A stretch of 28,493 nt of DNA, taken from contig DLQN01000087.1 of NCBI GenBank assembly GCA_002477595.1, forward strand, positions 1 through 28,493, written 5' to 3'. Within the stretch, counting starts at the first letter, position 1, and every line of letters begins with the position of its first letter. Under the pieces are notes generated by a model. It made no database searches. It was not told the DNA's origin and was given only the letters and a program-made list of their open reading frames with translations. This document shows positions 7,243-15,629 of this stretch, in pieces. This stretch comes from Roseivirga sp. UBA7431. GTDB taxonomy: Bacteria; Bacteroidota; Bacteroidia; Cytophagales; Cyclobacteriaceae. The translations under genes and the position numbers were made by a program.

Positions 7243-7317
7243 TTAAGAGGGGCCACCTTTCGTAGCTCCGAATCCAAGAGACTCAACTAAATCAGAATAT
7301 TGAATCCTTACTGACAT
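7243..7317 (-). CDS. Possible 24-residue ORF (uncertain)
   Basis: ATG at 7317 opens a 24-codon frame, MSVRIQYSDLVESLGFGATK followed by GGPS and TAA. It lies on the same strand as the 30-residue membrane ORF and 64 nt upstream of it, between two terminators. A near-consensus promoter places transcription start close to the ATG. There is no ribosome site and no family is recognised. A frame this short is easily produced by chance; only the context supports it. Confidence 0.2.
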   Translation of the reverse strand: MSVRIQYSDLVESLGFGATKGGPS

Positions 7318-7393
7318 TGTCAAAGTTGAAGTTTATAGTTGCGCAATACAATACCTAGTTTTGGGTATTTTTGACTGCCCTTTTTAAGGACAT

Positions 7394-7424
7394 AAAAAAA
7401 TCGAACACCACAATTGGTATTCGA
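7394..7424 (-). terminator. rny terminator
   Basis: On the minus strand TCGAATACC and GGTGTTCGA pair over nine positions (one U-G wobble) around a six-base loop and are followed by seven T. It lies 28 nt after the rny stop codon. The plus-strand RNA would have a mismatch instead of the wobble. Confidence 0.8.
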
Positions 7425-7452
7425 CTTTAGAATCTTTTATAAAGCAGTAGGC

Positions 7453-9018
7453 CTACTTAGCGTAGTTCACAGCCCTCATTTCGCGAATGACCGTTACTTT
7501 GATTTGCCCTGGGTATTGCATCTCTTTTTCAATCTTCTGAGAAATATCAAATGAGAGTTGTCCAGCCGTAGCATCGCTGACCGATTCAGCATCTACCATG
7601 ACACGTAATTCACGACCAGCTTGAATGGCATAGCATTTATTTACCCCCTCAAAGTCTAAGGCAAGGGCCTCAAGGTCTTTTAATCGTTTGATATATGATT
7701 CCATCACCTCACGTCTTGCTCCAGGTCTTGCTCCTGATATAGCATCACAGGCTTGAACGAGAGGAGAGATCATAGAAGTCATTTCTACTTCATCATGGTG
7801 GGCTCCTATGGCATTGCAGACTTCTGGGTGCTCTTTATACTTTTGAGCCAGCTCCATCCCCAATACTGCATGAGGGAGTTCTGGCTCTTCATGCCATACT
7901 TTGCCAATATCATGTAGTAGGCCTGCTCGTTTCGCTCGTTTTGTATTTAGCCCCAATTCTGAGGCCATGGTGGCACAAAGGTTGGCAACCTCACGCGAAT
8001 GTTGCAGTAGGTTTTGACCGTAGGATGATCTGAAGCGCATACGTCCGACCATCTTAATTAGCTCTGGATGAAGGCCATGAATACCAAGGTCAATGACTGT
8101 TCTTTCGCCAATTTCGGAGATCTCGTCATCTATATTTTTTATGGTCTTGGCTACAATTTCTTCAATACGGGCAGGGTGAATCCTTCCGTCTGTTACGAGT
8201 CGATGCAAGGAAAGTCTCGCAACCTCTCGTCTTACTGGGTCGAAGCCAGATATAATAATTGCTTCTGGCGTATCATCGACAATAATCTCTACACCTGTTG
8301 CGGCTTCTAAGGCACGAATATTTCGTCCTTCACGTCCGATAATTTTACCTTTGATATCATCACTCTCTATGTTGAAAATAGAGACACAGTTCTCAATGGC
8401 ATGCTCAGTCGCTGTCCTTTGAATGGATTCGATGACAATTTTCTTGGCCTGTTTGGCACCTGAAAGCTTGGCCTCATCTATGATGTCTTTTATGAGCGCT
8501 GAAGCTTTTGAGTCAGTCTCATCTTTGAGTGTTTGGATGAGTTGTGCACGTGCCTCGTCAGCTGAAAGGTTAGCCACTTTCTCAAGTGCCTTTACTTTTT
8601 CGGCAACTTTACTTTCTAATTCCTCTTTTCGTTTTTTGATGATTCCCAGCTGCGCCTCAACGTTCTCTTTCATGCTATCGAGTTCGACTTCTTTGCGACT
8701 AATGCTTTCCTGAAGGCTAGAGACTTTGGATTCTCTTTGCTTCAGTTTATTCTCGTTAGCGATGATTTGATTTTTCTTGCGATTGGCTTCTTCTTCAAAG
8801 TCGGCCTTGAGTTTAAGGTATTTCTCGCGTGCTTCAAGAATCTTATCTTTCTTGATGCTTTCAGCAGTAAGTTCAGCTTCTTTGATCAGTAGCTTACCTT
8901 TTTCCTCTATTTCTGAAACGGCTTTTTTATTGACTTTTTCCAAAGCCACGCGTCCCAAGTAAAGTCCTATAGCCAATGCTCCCGCAGCTACTAGTACTAG
9001 TGTTAGTGTTTCTCCCAT
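7453..9018 (-). CDS. rny: Ribonuclease Y
   Basis: A 521-residue membrane-anchored endoribonuclease that starts mRNA decay in many bacteria lacking RNase E. Domains in order: an N-terminal membrane helix (about residues 4-22), a long Glu/Lys-rich coiled coil (about 28-200), a KH RNA-binding domain with [18 protein letters not shown] (228-245), and an HD phosphohydrolase domain with LLQHSREVA (His340), GLLHDIGK (His369-Asp370) and GAHHDE (His407-His408). Length is standard. The family usually reads HDIGKA, and here it is HDIGKVW. It is the last gene of the minus-strand run pheT, coiled-coil gene, zapA, rny, 49 nt after zapA, and has its own terminator downstream. Confidence 0.97.
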   Translation of the reverse strand: MGETLTLVLVAAGALAIGLYLGRVALEKVNKKAVSEIEEKGKLLIKEAELTAESIKKDKILEAREKYLKLKADFEEEANRKKNQIIANENKLKQRESKVSSLQESISRKEVELDSMKENVEAQLGIIKKRKEELESKVAEKVKALEKVANLSADEARAQLIQTLKDETDSKASALIKDIIDEAKLSGAKQAKKIVIESIQRTATEHAIENCVSIFNIESDDIKGKIIGREGRNIRALEAATGVEIIVDDTPEAIIISGFDPVRREVARLSLHRLVTDGRIHPARIEEIVAKTIKNIDDEISEIGERTVIDLGIHGLHPELIKMVGRMRFRSSYGQNLLQHSREVANLCATMASELGLNTKRAKRAGLLHDIGKVWHEEPELPHAVLGMELAQKYKEHPEVCNAIGAHHDEVEMTSMISPLVQACDAISGARPGARREVMESYIKRLKDLEALALDFEGVNKCYAIQAGRELRVMVDAESVSDATAGQLSFDISQKIEKEMQYPGQIKVTVIREMRAVNYAK

Positions 9019-9067
9019 AGGTATTTATCATCTAAACAGGAGAAGAAATATGGAGTTGAAATTGAGC

Positions 9068-9355
9068 CTAAGAGATGGCGTCTTTGATCATTTGATTAAG
9101 TGATTGAATTTTGTCTTCAGTGGTGCTATCAATTGCACCTGAAGACTCTTCCCCTTTCAATTTGGAAACCATGCAGTCAAAAGCGACCATGGCTAACAAA
9201 TCTTCTTTATCGTCAATACCGAACTTTTCTCGATATGATTTTAATTGATCATTGATGTATTTACCAGCAGTACGTACCCGTTCTTCTTCGTCCGGTTTCA
9301 CCTTCATTGGGTACTCACGGTCTCCTATTTTTAATCTTACTGATAGAAGATCCAT
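9068..9355 (-). CDS. zapA: Cell division protein ZapA
   Basis: A 95-residue ZapA-family protein, which binds and cross-links FtsZ filaments at the division ring. The N-terminal LSVRLKIGDREYPMKVKPDEEERVR matches the beta-sheet head of the family; the rest is helical and would form the coiled-coil stalk, with a variable acidic-polar C-terminus. It starts with ATG at 9355, 13 nt after the upstream coiled-coil gene and 49 nt before rny. The same gene neighbourhood (pheT, small coiled-coil protein, zapA, rny) is common in Bacteroidota, which supports the call despite low sequence conservation. Confidence 0.9.
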   Translation of the reverse strand: MDLLSVRLKIGDREYPMKVKPDEEERVRTAGKYINDQLKSYREKFGIDDKEDLLAMVAFDCMVSKLKGEESSGAIDSTTEDKIQSLNQMIKDAIS

Positions 9356-9368
9356 CTATTTATGTGGC

Positions 9369-9662
9369 TTAGCTCAGATGCGAAATGCACCTGTCTATCT
9401 CTTTAATGTATTCGTTTAACTTATTTTTCAACTCAGCAGATTCTTCCTTCTCTACTGTAGTGCTCGATACAATTTTAGCGATTTTATGCTGATTTTGAAA
9501 ATCAACTAATTGTGCCTTCAAACCATCAACTTCTGATTGGAGCTGATCACTTTTCTGTTGCAGCTGATCTTTTGCTTCTCTTTCTTTTTGTTGTGATAGA
9601 ATGAGTGACTTAAGATTAGTCTCAAGATCTTGAAGCTTTTGATCAATTGTTTCAGCGGCCAT
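9369..9662 (-). CDS. Small coiled-coil protein upstream of zapA
   Basis: A 97-residue, highly charged protein that is almost entirely predicted coiled coil, with heptad-like spacing of Leu/Ile and many Gln/Glu/Lys from residue 5 to about 85. It has no signal peptide or enzymatic motif. Its start ATG shares a base with the pheT stop (TAATG), indicating translational coupling, and zapA follows after 13 nt. Position and form suggest a division-associated partner in the manner of ZapB, but this is inference; sequence similarity to ZapB is not evident. Confidence 0.8.
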   Translation of the reverse strand: MAAETIDQKLQDLETNLKSLILSQQKEREAKDQLQQKSDQLQSEVDGLKAQLVDFQNQHKIAKIVSSTTVEKEESAELKNKLNEYIKEIDRCISHLS

Positions 9663-12076
9663 TATTTTCTAATTATTGCACCTAGTTCTTTTTCAAAACC
9701 TTGAATCAGTCTGTTCATCGTTTTGTCGATGACTTTGTCGTTCAAGGTTTTTTCTTGGTCCTGTAAGAAGAAGCTGATGGCGTATGCTTTTTGGTTTTCG
9801 CCTATCTTATCTCCCTCATAAACATCGAAGACACTTGTTCTTGTGATCAATTGTCTTTCTAGTTTCATAGACAGTCGTCTAATCTGGTCAAAATTTATGG
9901 CTTTGTCAACTACTAATGACAAGTCTCTCTTTACTTCTGGAAATTTTGAGATGGGTTTGAAATCAACTTCTAGTGGGTAGAGTGATTTGAGAAAGTCCCA
10001 ATCAATGTCTGCCATAAAGACCTCTTGCTTAACGTCACATAGCTTGGCGAGTTTGGAACTCACCTTTCCCATGGTAAGAAGAGGCTTCTTACGGGTAGAG
10101 ACGGTAAGGCCATAAGCAAAGAGATCGCTTTCAGCTTCAGATGTCTCATAGATATGGACTCCAAATTTATTCAACAATTGACTTACAGTTTTTTTCAGAT
10201 CGAAGTAGTGAGTTGCTCTCTTCTTTTCTAACCAGTTTTCGTCAACATTCTCGCCAGTCACAAAAATGACAAGTCTTTCTTTCTCTTTATATTTTTCGTT
10301 GACCTTGTGGTAGGTCTTGCCAAACTCAAACAGGCTAAGGTTAGTCTGTCTACGCTTCACATTTTTTTCGATTACTTCTAGGCCATTGAAGAGCAGGCTT
10401 TGGCGCATTACATTGAGCTCTTCACTTAAGAAGTTTAGTATCTGTACGTTTTCGTTGTCGTCAAGGCTTTCGGTAGCTTCGGCATAAGTATGCTTAGTCA
10501 GCGAGTTTGTCACGATTTCATTGTAACCAGCCCCAGATAGTATTCTAGATACTTCTAACTCAATGGCATCGGCATCCCTTTTCGGGAATTCACTAAGGAA
10601 AGTACTGCTTAGGGTGTCTTTTAATTCGATGTTGTTATATCCGTAAATTCTCAAAACCTCTTCAACGATATCCGCCTCTCTTTGGACATCAACTCGATAT
10701 GGAGGAACGATAGCTGTGAATCCTTCTTTGGTTTCATCGGTTATGACTATGTCTAGGCTGATAAGTATCTCCTTGATTTCGTCATTGGAAAGCGTCTTTC
10801 CGATGAGCCTATTGATACCTCTGAAGGTAACCGGTACCTCAAAGTTTTTAATCTCACTTGGATAAAGATCAGTGATTTCAGAGCTCACCTGACCGCCAGC
10901 TACTTCTTGAATAAGTAGAGCTGCATACTTAAGTGCATATACCGTAATGTTCGGGTCAGTACCTCTTTCATACCTAAAGCTCGCGTCCGTCTTCAGTTGA
11001 TGGGTTTGCGCAGTTTTTCTAATATAGTCGGGTGAGAAATATGCGCTCTCCAGGAAAATATCGGTTGTCTTTTCAGTTACTCCAGATTTCATTCCTCCAA
11101 AGACGCCTGCTATACACATGCCTCCCTCAGCATTACAGATCATAAGGTCCCTTTCAGCAAGGACTCTTTCTTTCTCATCCAGTGTAGTGAATTTTGTTCC
11201 TGCAGGCATAGTCTTGATAACTACGCGATCGCCTGTTATGGAAGCGGCATCAAAGGCATGCATCGGTTGGCCAAGACCATGTAAGACATAATTCGTTACA
11301 TCAACCACATTGTTGGTGGGGTTAATGCCAATGGCGTTAAGTTTAGATTTAAGCCAGTCTGGTGATTCCTTGACAGTAATTCCAGATATCGTAAGTCCAG
11401 AATATCTTGGGCATGCGTCAGCGTTTTCAACGGTTACCGCTATCATACGGTCGGTGTTGTTTACCTTGAAGGCATCCACTGAAGGCATCTGGATGTTTCT
11501 TTTGAAGAGCGCTTTTAAGTCACGGGCTGTACCTAAGTGAGATGCTGCGTCAGCACGGTTGGGTGTAAGGCCAATTTCGTAGACATATTCTGATGTTAGA
11601 TCGAAATAGTCAGCGGCAGGAGTTCCATTGGGCAGATCCGTGTCAAGCACGAGAATACCATCATGACCTGCTCCAAGGCCGATTTCATCTTCGGCACAAA
11701 TCATTCCTTCTGATACTTCGCCTCTAATCTTAGCTTTTTTGATATTGAATGGTTCACCAGTTGAGGGGGAAAGCATGGCATTAACTGTGGCGACTATTAC
11801 TTTTTGTCCGATAGCCACATTAGGTGCGCCACAGACAATTGGAGATGGCTCTTCCTGCCCAATGTCAACGGTTGTTACATTGAGGTTATCCGCATTTGGG
11901 TGTTTGGTGCAAGTCAGGACTTCACCTACCACTAGCCCTTTAAGGCCTCCTTTAACACGCTCTACCTCTTCGAGCCCTTCGACCTCAAGTCCAGAGTGAG
12001 TCAACAGGTCACCAATTTCCTTTGGGGACTCTGGTAAGTCAATGAATTGTTGTAGCCAATTGAGAGAAATCTTCAT
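9662..12076 (-). CDS. pheT: Phenylalanine--tRNA ligase subunit beta
   Basis: An 804-residue beta subunit of the alpha2-beta2 phenylalanyl-tRNA synthetase. Visible in order: the N-terminal ISLNWLQQFIDLP; the EMAP/OB-type tRNA-binding domain with VVGEVLTCTKHPNADNLNV (about 49-67); the B3/4 editing region with IGLTPNRADAASHLGTARDL and NVVDVTNYVLHGLGQPMHAFD; the B5 domain (about 400-475) with VPPYRVDVQREADIVEEVLR; the catalytic-like core; and the ferredoxin-fold anticodon-binding domain with SKFPEVKRDLSLVVD near the C-terminus. Length is standard. pheS is not in the window. It heads the four-gene run towards rny. Confidence 0.97.
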   Translation of the reverse strand: MKISLNWLQQFIDLPESPKEIGDLLTHSGLEVEGLEEVERVKGGLKGLVVGEVLTCTKHPNADNLNVTTVDIGQEEPSPIVCGAPNVAIGQKVIVATVNAMLSPSTGEPFNIKKAKIRGEVSEGMICAEDEIGLGAGHDGILVLDTDLPNGTPAADYFDLTSEYVYEIGLTPNRADAASHLGTARDLKALFKRNIQMPSVDAFKVNNTDRMIAVTVENADACPRYSGLTISGITVKESPDWLKSKLNAIGINPTNNVVDVTNYVLHGLGQPMHAFDAASITGDRVVIKTMPAGTKFTTLDEKERVLAERDLMICNAEGGMCIAGVFGGMKSGVTEKTTDIFLESAYFSPDYIRKTAQTHQLKTDASFRYERGTDPNITVYALKYAALLIQEVAGGQVSSEITDLYPSEIKNFEVPVTFRGINRLIGKTLSNDEIKEILISLDIVITDETKEGFTAIVPPYRVDVQREADIVEEVLRIYGYNNIELKDTLSSTFLSEFPKRDADAIELEVSRILSGAGYNEIVTNSLTKHTYAEATESLDDNENVQILNFLSEELNVMRQSLLFNGLEVIEKNVKRRQTNLSLFEFGKTYHKVNEKYKEKERLVIFVTGENVDENWLEKKRATHYFDLKKTVSQLLNKFGVHIYETSEAESDLFAYGLTVSTRKKPLLTMGKVSSKLAKLCDVKQEVFMADIDWDFLKSLYPLEVDFKPISKFPEVKRDLSLVVDKAINFDQIRRLSMKLERQLITRTSVFDVYEGDKIGENQKAYAISFFLQDQEKTLNDKVIDKTMNRLIQGFEKELGAIIRK

Positions 12077-12107
12077 GGATATTGAATTGCTCGGATTAAA
12101 AGAAAGC

Positions 12108-12115
12108 CAAAATTA
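12108..12115 (-). promoter_or_regulatory. -7 element of the pheT operon
   Basis: On the minus strand TAATTTTG matches TAnnTTTG fully and lies 31 nt before the pheT ATG. A -33 TTTG at the usual distance was not found. Confidence 0.45.
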
Positions 12116-12141
12116 AGGATTTAGCTTTTTGATTTAGTGCT

Positions 12142-12759
12142 TTAGTCAACTTTATAAAGCTTTTCCCCAGCTTCAATGGCTAAGGTTAGCATGTTCTCTC
12201 GCGGAGGAATCGGACAGCTATACTCTACATTGAAGTGGCAATAGGGGTTATAGGCGTTGTTAAAGTCTATAGTGACTGCATTTGTATTTCGAAATTGCAC
12301 ATCTACATAGCGGCCACCACCATATGTTTCTCTTGCACTCGTGTCATCCGCAAACATTAATGAAAGTTTGTTTGGGTCCTTTTCTTCCCAATCTTGGTAA
12401 AGAATCACACGTTGTTCACTATTGTCGAGTTCGAAGTCAGCATAGGCGAAAGGAATATACTTTAGCTGCTCACCTGTCGTAGATTCAACGAATATCGGTT
12501 GCTTCTTATCGATCATGGTCAGCTTGGCGGTTACTTTGAACGATTCGTTTATAGGATAGTAGTTGAGCCCGCTAAAAGCTACTTTGTCTTCTTCAGTCAA
12601 AGGTGAACTAGACGAAAGCATGAAGCTGTTTTTGTCTTTGCGATCTATCTCAAGTCTTTCAATGTAGTCTTCGGAGCTTTCTCCTACGGTGAGGAAGTTG
12701 AGAATCGTAATGGCGATGATTGCCACTACAAGTAATCCGAAAATTGTATTTCGCTTCAT
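12142..12759 (-). CDS. DUF1684 family protein with N-terminal membrane anchor
   Basis: A 205-residue protein whose C-terminal part carries the DUF1684 signature: YVDVQFRNTNAVTIDFNNAYN followed by PYCHFNVEYSCPIPPREN. The N-terminus has one hydrophobic segment (about residues 6-22), so it is probably membrane-anchored with the domain outside the cytoplasm. The frame is open to a TTG at 12774, but the ATG at 12759 (MKRNTIFGLLVV) gives a more typical anchor. No catalytic residues are established for the family, and its function is unknown. The two Cys in the PYC/SC motifs are conserved and could bind metal or form a disulfide. It lies 104 nt downstream of radC, same strand. Confidence 0.85.
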   Translation of the reverse strand: MKRNTIFGLLVVAIIAITILNFLTVGESSEDYIERLEIDRKDKNSFMLSSSSPLTEEDKVAFSGLNYYPINESFKVTAKLTMIDKKQPIFVESTTGEQLKYIPFAYADFELDNSEQRVILYQDWEEKDPNKLSLMFADDTSARETYGGGRYVDVQFRNTNAVTIDFNNAYNPYCHFNVEYSCPIPPRENMLTLAIEAGEKLYKVD

Positions 12760-12863
12760 TACTGATTTATTCAATGGGTACGATAATGCCTTGCGAATTT
12801 AGACCTGAACGCATTGAAAACGAAATATTAATGGGCGTATCTCATTGTGAATTTAAAATGAGT

Positions 12864-13553
12864 CTAGAGCATGCTTTGGTCGGCAAAGCTAAGGTATCCG
12901 TCATTTGCAAAGATGAGGTGGTCAAGTATGGGGATTTCTAGTAACTGACCTGCTTGTTTTATTTTTTCTGTTAGTCTTATGTCTGCTTGGCTTGCTTTTA
13001 GGTTGCCGCTAGGGTGGTTGTGAACCAAGATGACACCACTCGCTAGGTCTTCAATGGCGATTTTAAAGATCAGTTTTGGGTCGACAACGGTTCCTGAAAC
13101 TCCTCCAAGACTTATGGCTCTTTTGCTAATTACTTTATTGCTACGGTTCAGCATGATCACCCAGAATTGTTCGGTAGGTTGATCCATCAAATCAGGAATC
13201 ATTAATTGATAAGCATCTTGCGAACTCCGAATCTGTGGCCTGGATTGTGTCAGGGTATCTTTGCGTCTTCTGCCTAGTTCCAATGCGCTGATAATTGAAA
13301 TGGCCTTTGCCTCACCAATTCCTTTGAACTTGGTCAGGTCTTTAAAATTTAGTTTTGCGAGTATGTTGAGGTCGTTGTTTACATGAGAAAGGATATGTTT
13401 GGCCAAGTCAACCGCGCTTAGGGCTTGAGAGCCTGAGCCAATAAGTATGGCAATAAGCTCAGCATCTGAAAGTACTGCTTTGCCTTTTAATTGAAGTTTT
13501 TCTCGGGGGCGATCTTCTTCTGCCCAGCTTAGAATGTTTAGGCCTTTATCCAT
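12864..13553 (-). CDS. radC: RadC family JAB/MPN-domain protein
   Basis: A 229-residue RadC (UPF0758) protein. The N-terminal third has a helix-hairpin-helix-like segment (LAKLNFKDLTKFKGIGEAKA). The C-terminal JAB domain carries the JAMM metal motif HNHPSGNLKASQAD in the order His-x-His...Ser-x2-Asp, with the usual upstream GGVSGTVVDPKLIFKIAIE. The old link of RadC to DNA repair was a mapping error in E. coli, so the role is unclear; metal-dependent hydrolase activity is suggested only by the fold. It is followed on the same strand by the DUF1684 gene and preceded by the rpsT terminator. Confidence 0.95.
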   Translation of the reverse strand: MDKGLNILSWAEEDRPREKLQLKGKAVLSDAELIAILIGSGSQALSAVDLAKHILSHVNNDLNILAKLNFKDLTKFKGIGEAKAISIISALELGRRRKDTLTQSRPQIRSSQDAYQLMIPDLMDQPTEQFWVIMLNRSNKVISKRAISLGGVSGTVVDPKLIFKIAIEDLASGVILVHNHPSGNLKASQADIRLTEKIKQAGQLLEIPILDHLIFANDGYLSFADQSML

Positions 13554-13612
13554 GACTTAATTATGTTATGAATAAATATAAACAAATAAGTAAATTAATT
13601 ATAATCAGGCAT

Positions 13613-13641
13613 AAAAAAACCGAATCACATGGTGACTCGGT
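13613..13641 (-). terminator. rpsT terminator
   Basis: The minus-strand RNA pairs ACCGAGTCAC with GTGATTCGGT (ten positions, one G-U wobble) and ends in seven U. It lies 20 nt after the rpsT stop. Confidence 0.85.
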
Positions 13642-13660
13642 TCCTTTGAAAAGTCTTTAA

Positions 13661-13912
13661 TTAAAGGCTATTAACCATTTTAGTCAGTTTTGACTTATTG
13701 TTAGATGCCTTATTTTTATGGATGATGTTCTTTTTAGCAAGTCTATCCAACATGCTGATCACCTTCTTTAGAAGATCTTGAGCTTCGCTCTTGTCAGCAG
13801 TCTCTCTTAACCTTTTGATAAAGGTACGAGTAGTCTTGTTCTGATATCTGTTTCTCAAACGCTTTGCTTCGTTTGATCTGATCCTTTTTAATGCAGACTT
13901 GTGATTTGCCAT
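13661..13912 (-). CDS. rpsT: 30S ribosomal protein S20
   Basis: An 83-residue, strongly basic protein with the typical S20 start MANHKSALKRIRSNEAKRLR and the C-terminal block KKNIIHKNKASNNKSKLTKMV. S20 binds 16S rRNA helices h9/h44 early in 30S assembly. It has its own consensus promoter (13940-13970) and terminator, so it is a single-gene unit, as in many bacteria. Confidence 0.97.
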   Translation of the reverse strand: MANHKSALKRIRSNEAKRLRNRYQNKTTRTFIKRLRETADKSEAQDLLKKVISMLDRLAKKNIIHKNKASNNKSKLTKMVNSL

Positions 13913-13939
13913 TTATTCTACGCTTTCTAAATTGGGATG

Positions 13940-13970
13940 CAAATATAGGTGTATTTCAAATATTTGCAAA
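13940..13970 (-). promoter_or_regulatory. rpsT promoter
   Basis: On the minus strand TTTG, a 19-nt spacer and TATATTTG match the Bacteroidota consensus perfectly, with the -7 box ending 27 nt before the ATG. The same strand also has a second TTTG inside the spacer. Confidence 0.85.
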
Positions 13971-14091
13971 GCGTAGCAAATTATTTTCAGAGATAATTTA
14001 AGCTATCAGGAAATGACCTATTCCATCACTCGGAACAAAGCCATTCAATTTCTGGATCATTTTCGCTAATTTGTAGTATAAATCATATGTT

Positions 14092-14832
14092 ATGAAGACA
14101 TTATCTACACTGCTAATTGTCGTAATAAGCCTAATTTTAGGCCTAAATGATAGAAAGGCACCACTTTTGAATGCCCTTGAAGGTGCATGGGAAATTGAAA
14201 CATTAAATGGTGAAGCACTAGGCCATCGGGGAGTATTTTTAATCCAAGAGCCCTATGCGTTCTACACGGAATTCAATGTTGAAAAGAAGACATTCGTTGG
14301 AAGTCGAGGAGGTATGATCGAAATAATCGGTAATAAAATATCCTTTAAGGCTGAGTTCGATACTTGGGCTGAGGCCCAAATTGGAGTTACTTACCAGATC
14401 ACCGCAACTTTGAAGGGTGCCCAAGTGAGTTTAGATTTTAAAGCGGACGACCAAGCATTTAATATGACCTTGAATAGATTAGATAATGGTAGTGGAGATT
14501 TAGCTGGGGCGTGGCGTATAACTGATAGAATGCGCAATGGAGAGATGTCTGCGATGACTCTTGGCGCTAGAAAAACGATTAAAATGATCTCGGGTACACG
14601 TTTTCAATGGGCAGCTTTTAATTCAGAAACTAAACAGTTCTCTGGTACAGGAGGGGGGACGGTCATCCTTGAAAACGGAAAGTATAATGAGCATATTGAA
14701 TTCTTCTCCAGAAATCCTGACCGCGTAGGAGCCGACTTGTCATTTGACTTTAAAGTAGATGGCAATAAATGGGATCACAGTGGCAAGAGCTCAACGGGTA
14801 GTCCCATTCGAGAAATCTGGACGAAGCAGTAA
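14092..14832 (+). CDS. Exported protein with two lipocalin-like repeats, function unknown
   Basis: A 246-residue protein with an N-terminal hydrophobic segment (about residues 4-19) but no obvious AxA cleavage site, so it may be secreted or anchored. The rest is an internal duplication: GAWEIETLNGEAL ... GSRGGMIEI in the first half (about 31-130) corresponds to GAWRITDRMRNGEM ... GTGGGTVIL in the second (about 138-246). In both, an Ala/Trp-containing opening is followed by beta strands and a Gly-rich turn, suggesting two small beta-barrels. The architecture parallels the gene at 878-1633, though the sequences are clearly diverged. No catalytic residues are apparent. A weak terminator follows. 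Confidence 0.8.
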   Translation: MKTLSTLLIVVISLILGLNDRKAPLLNALEGAWEIETLNGEALGHRGVFLIQEPYAFYTEFNVEKKTFVGSRGGMIEIIGNKISFKAEFDTWAEAQIGVTYQITATLKGAQVSLDFKADDQAFNMTLNRLDNGSGDLAGAWRITDRMRNGEMSAMTLGARKTIKMISGTRFQWAAFNSETKQFSGTGGGTVILENGKYNEHIEFFSRNPDRVGADLSFDFKVDGNKWDHSGKSSTGSPIREIWTKQ

Positions 14833-14861
14833 ATTATTAGCCTACCGTATTATGAAATTTA

Positions 14862-14887
14862 AGAGCGCTTTTAGGCACTCTTTTTTT
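14862..14887 (+). terminator. Probable terminator of the two-repeat protein gene
   Basis: AGAGCGC and GCACTCT pair with one mismatch around a six-base loop, followed by seven T. The stem is short. Confidence 0.5.
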
Positions 14888-14987
14888 GTGCCTTACAACT
14901 TTTGGCACGGTAATGGAATAACCATGTGCAATGCATTAATAATTAGTCCGGACCTTGAAATGAATGTTGAACTTAAATGTCAAGGTT

Positions 14988-15593
14988 ATGAAAAAAGCTT
15001 TACTAACAATAGCGATACTATTATTCACTGGTTTGTCAGTTGATGTACTGGCGCAGCGCAAGAGATCTGAAGATCAAAAGCCAAGAAAGGAAGCAATCTT
15101 GAATAATAAGAATAGGGTTGCGAATGCGAATAGGAACAACTCTAATAACAGAAATTCCAAAGTCAATAGCAGGGATAGAGGAGGTAATAAGAACTACTCT
15201 AATGTTAACAATAGGAATGGACAGAGGGACTACTCCAACAATAAGAAGTCTAAGGGCAATAGGGTCGTTCGAGTAGTAGATCGAAGAGTTTATAATGATC
15301 GTGGATGGAGAAATACTGGTTCATCCTTTACTGTAAATCATAGCGTCAATAGATTCTATGATTACGATGCTCGAAGGGGAATAAGAATCCTAGTGAACAG
15401 AGGCTATAGGCCAGGCAACAGACACATCTGGTTGGCGGGTCACTGGAGATATAGTCCAAGATTCAGAAGAGACGTTTGGGTTGATGGACAATGGTCTATC
15501 AGAAGGGCCAACCACAGTTGGATCCCAGGTAGATATCAAAGACTCAACGGAGTCAGAATTTGGGTTGACGGTTGTTGGTCGGTTGTATATTAA
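14988..15593 (+). CDS. Basic exported Asn/Arg-rich protein with Trp-Gly repeats
   Basis: A 201-residue protein starting at the ATG at 14988, which begins a signal peptide (MKKALLTIAILLFTGLSVDVL, cleavage likely after LAQ near residue 23). The region of about residues 24-85 is low-complexity and extremely rich in Asn, Arg, Lys and Ser, so disordered and basic. The C-terminal half contains short repeats of the WxxGxW type: IWLAGHWRYSP, VWVDGQWSIR, SWIPGRYQRL and VWVDGCWSV-like units spaced about 18 residues apart. Such repeats occur in secreted or envelope proteins of Bacteroidota and Proteobacteria (YXWVPGHW-type) whose function is unknown. A strong terminator follows directly. Confidence 0.8.
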   Translation: MKKALLTIAILLFTGLSVDVLAQRKRSEDQKPRKEAILNNKNRVANANRNNSNNRNSKVNSRDRGGNKNYSNVNNRNGQRDYSNNKKSKGNRVVRVVDRRVYNDRGWRNTGSSFTVNHSVNRFYDYDARRGIRILVNRGYRPGNRHIWLAGHWRYSPRFRRDVWVDGQWSIRRANHSWIPGRYQRLNGVRIWVDGCWSVVY

Positions 15594-15600
15594 AAACAGA

Positions 15601-15629
15601 AGCTCCTTGAGAAATCAGGGAGCTTTTTT
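15601..15629 (+). terminator. Terminator with GAAA tetraloop
   Basis: AGCTCCTTGA and TCAGGGAGCT form a ten-pair stem (one U-G wobble) closed by GAAA and followed by six T, 8 nt after the stop of the Trp-Gly repeat gene. The U-tract overlaps the end of ytxJ on the other strand. Confidence 0.9.

Larger units (their letters stand above)
7179..7452. other. Intergenic stretch between the 30-residue ORF and rny
   Basis: Together with the small ORF and terminator this is 416 bp without a conventional gene. It contains a possible 24-residue ORF (7243-7317, minus), a candidate minus-strand promoter before it (TTG-N20-CAACTTTG, one mismatch in the -7 box), a TATTTTTG box on the plus strand at 7366-7373 with no gene after it, and the rny terminator. 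Confidence 0.5.

Noticed and set aside
12720..12941. 73-codon plus-strand frame
   Set aside because: It crosses the starts and ends of two solid minus-strand genes (DUF1684 and radC), has no export or domain signal, and is best explained as an antisense shadow.
14759..15043. 94-codon plus-strand frame between the lipocalin-like gene and the Trp-Gly repeat gene
   Set aside because: It overlaps both genes in another frame and crosses the terminator at 14862-14887.
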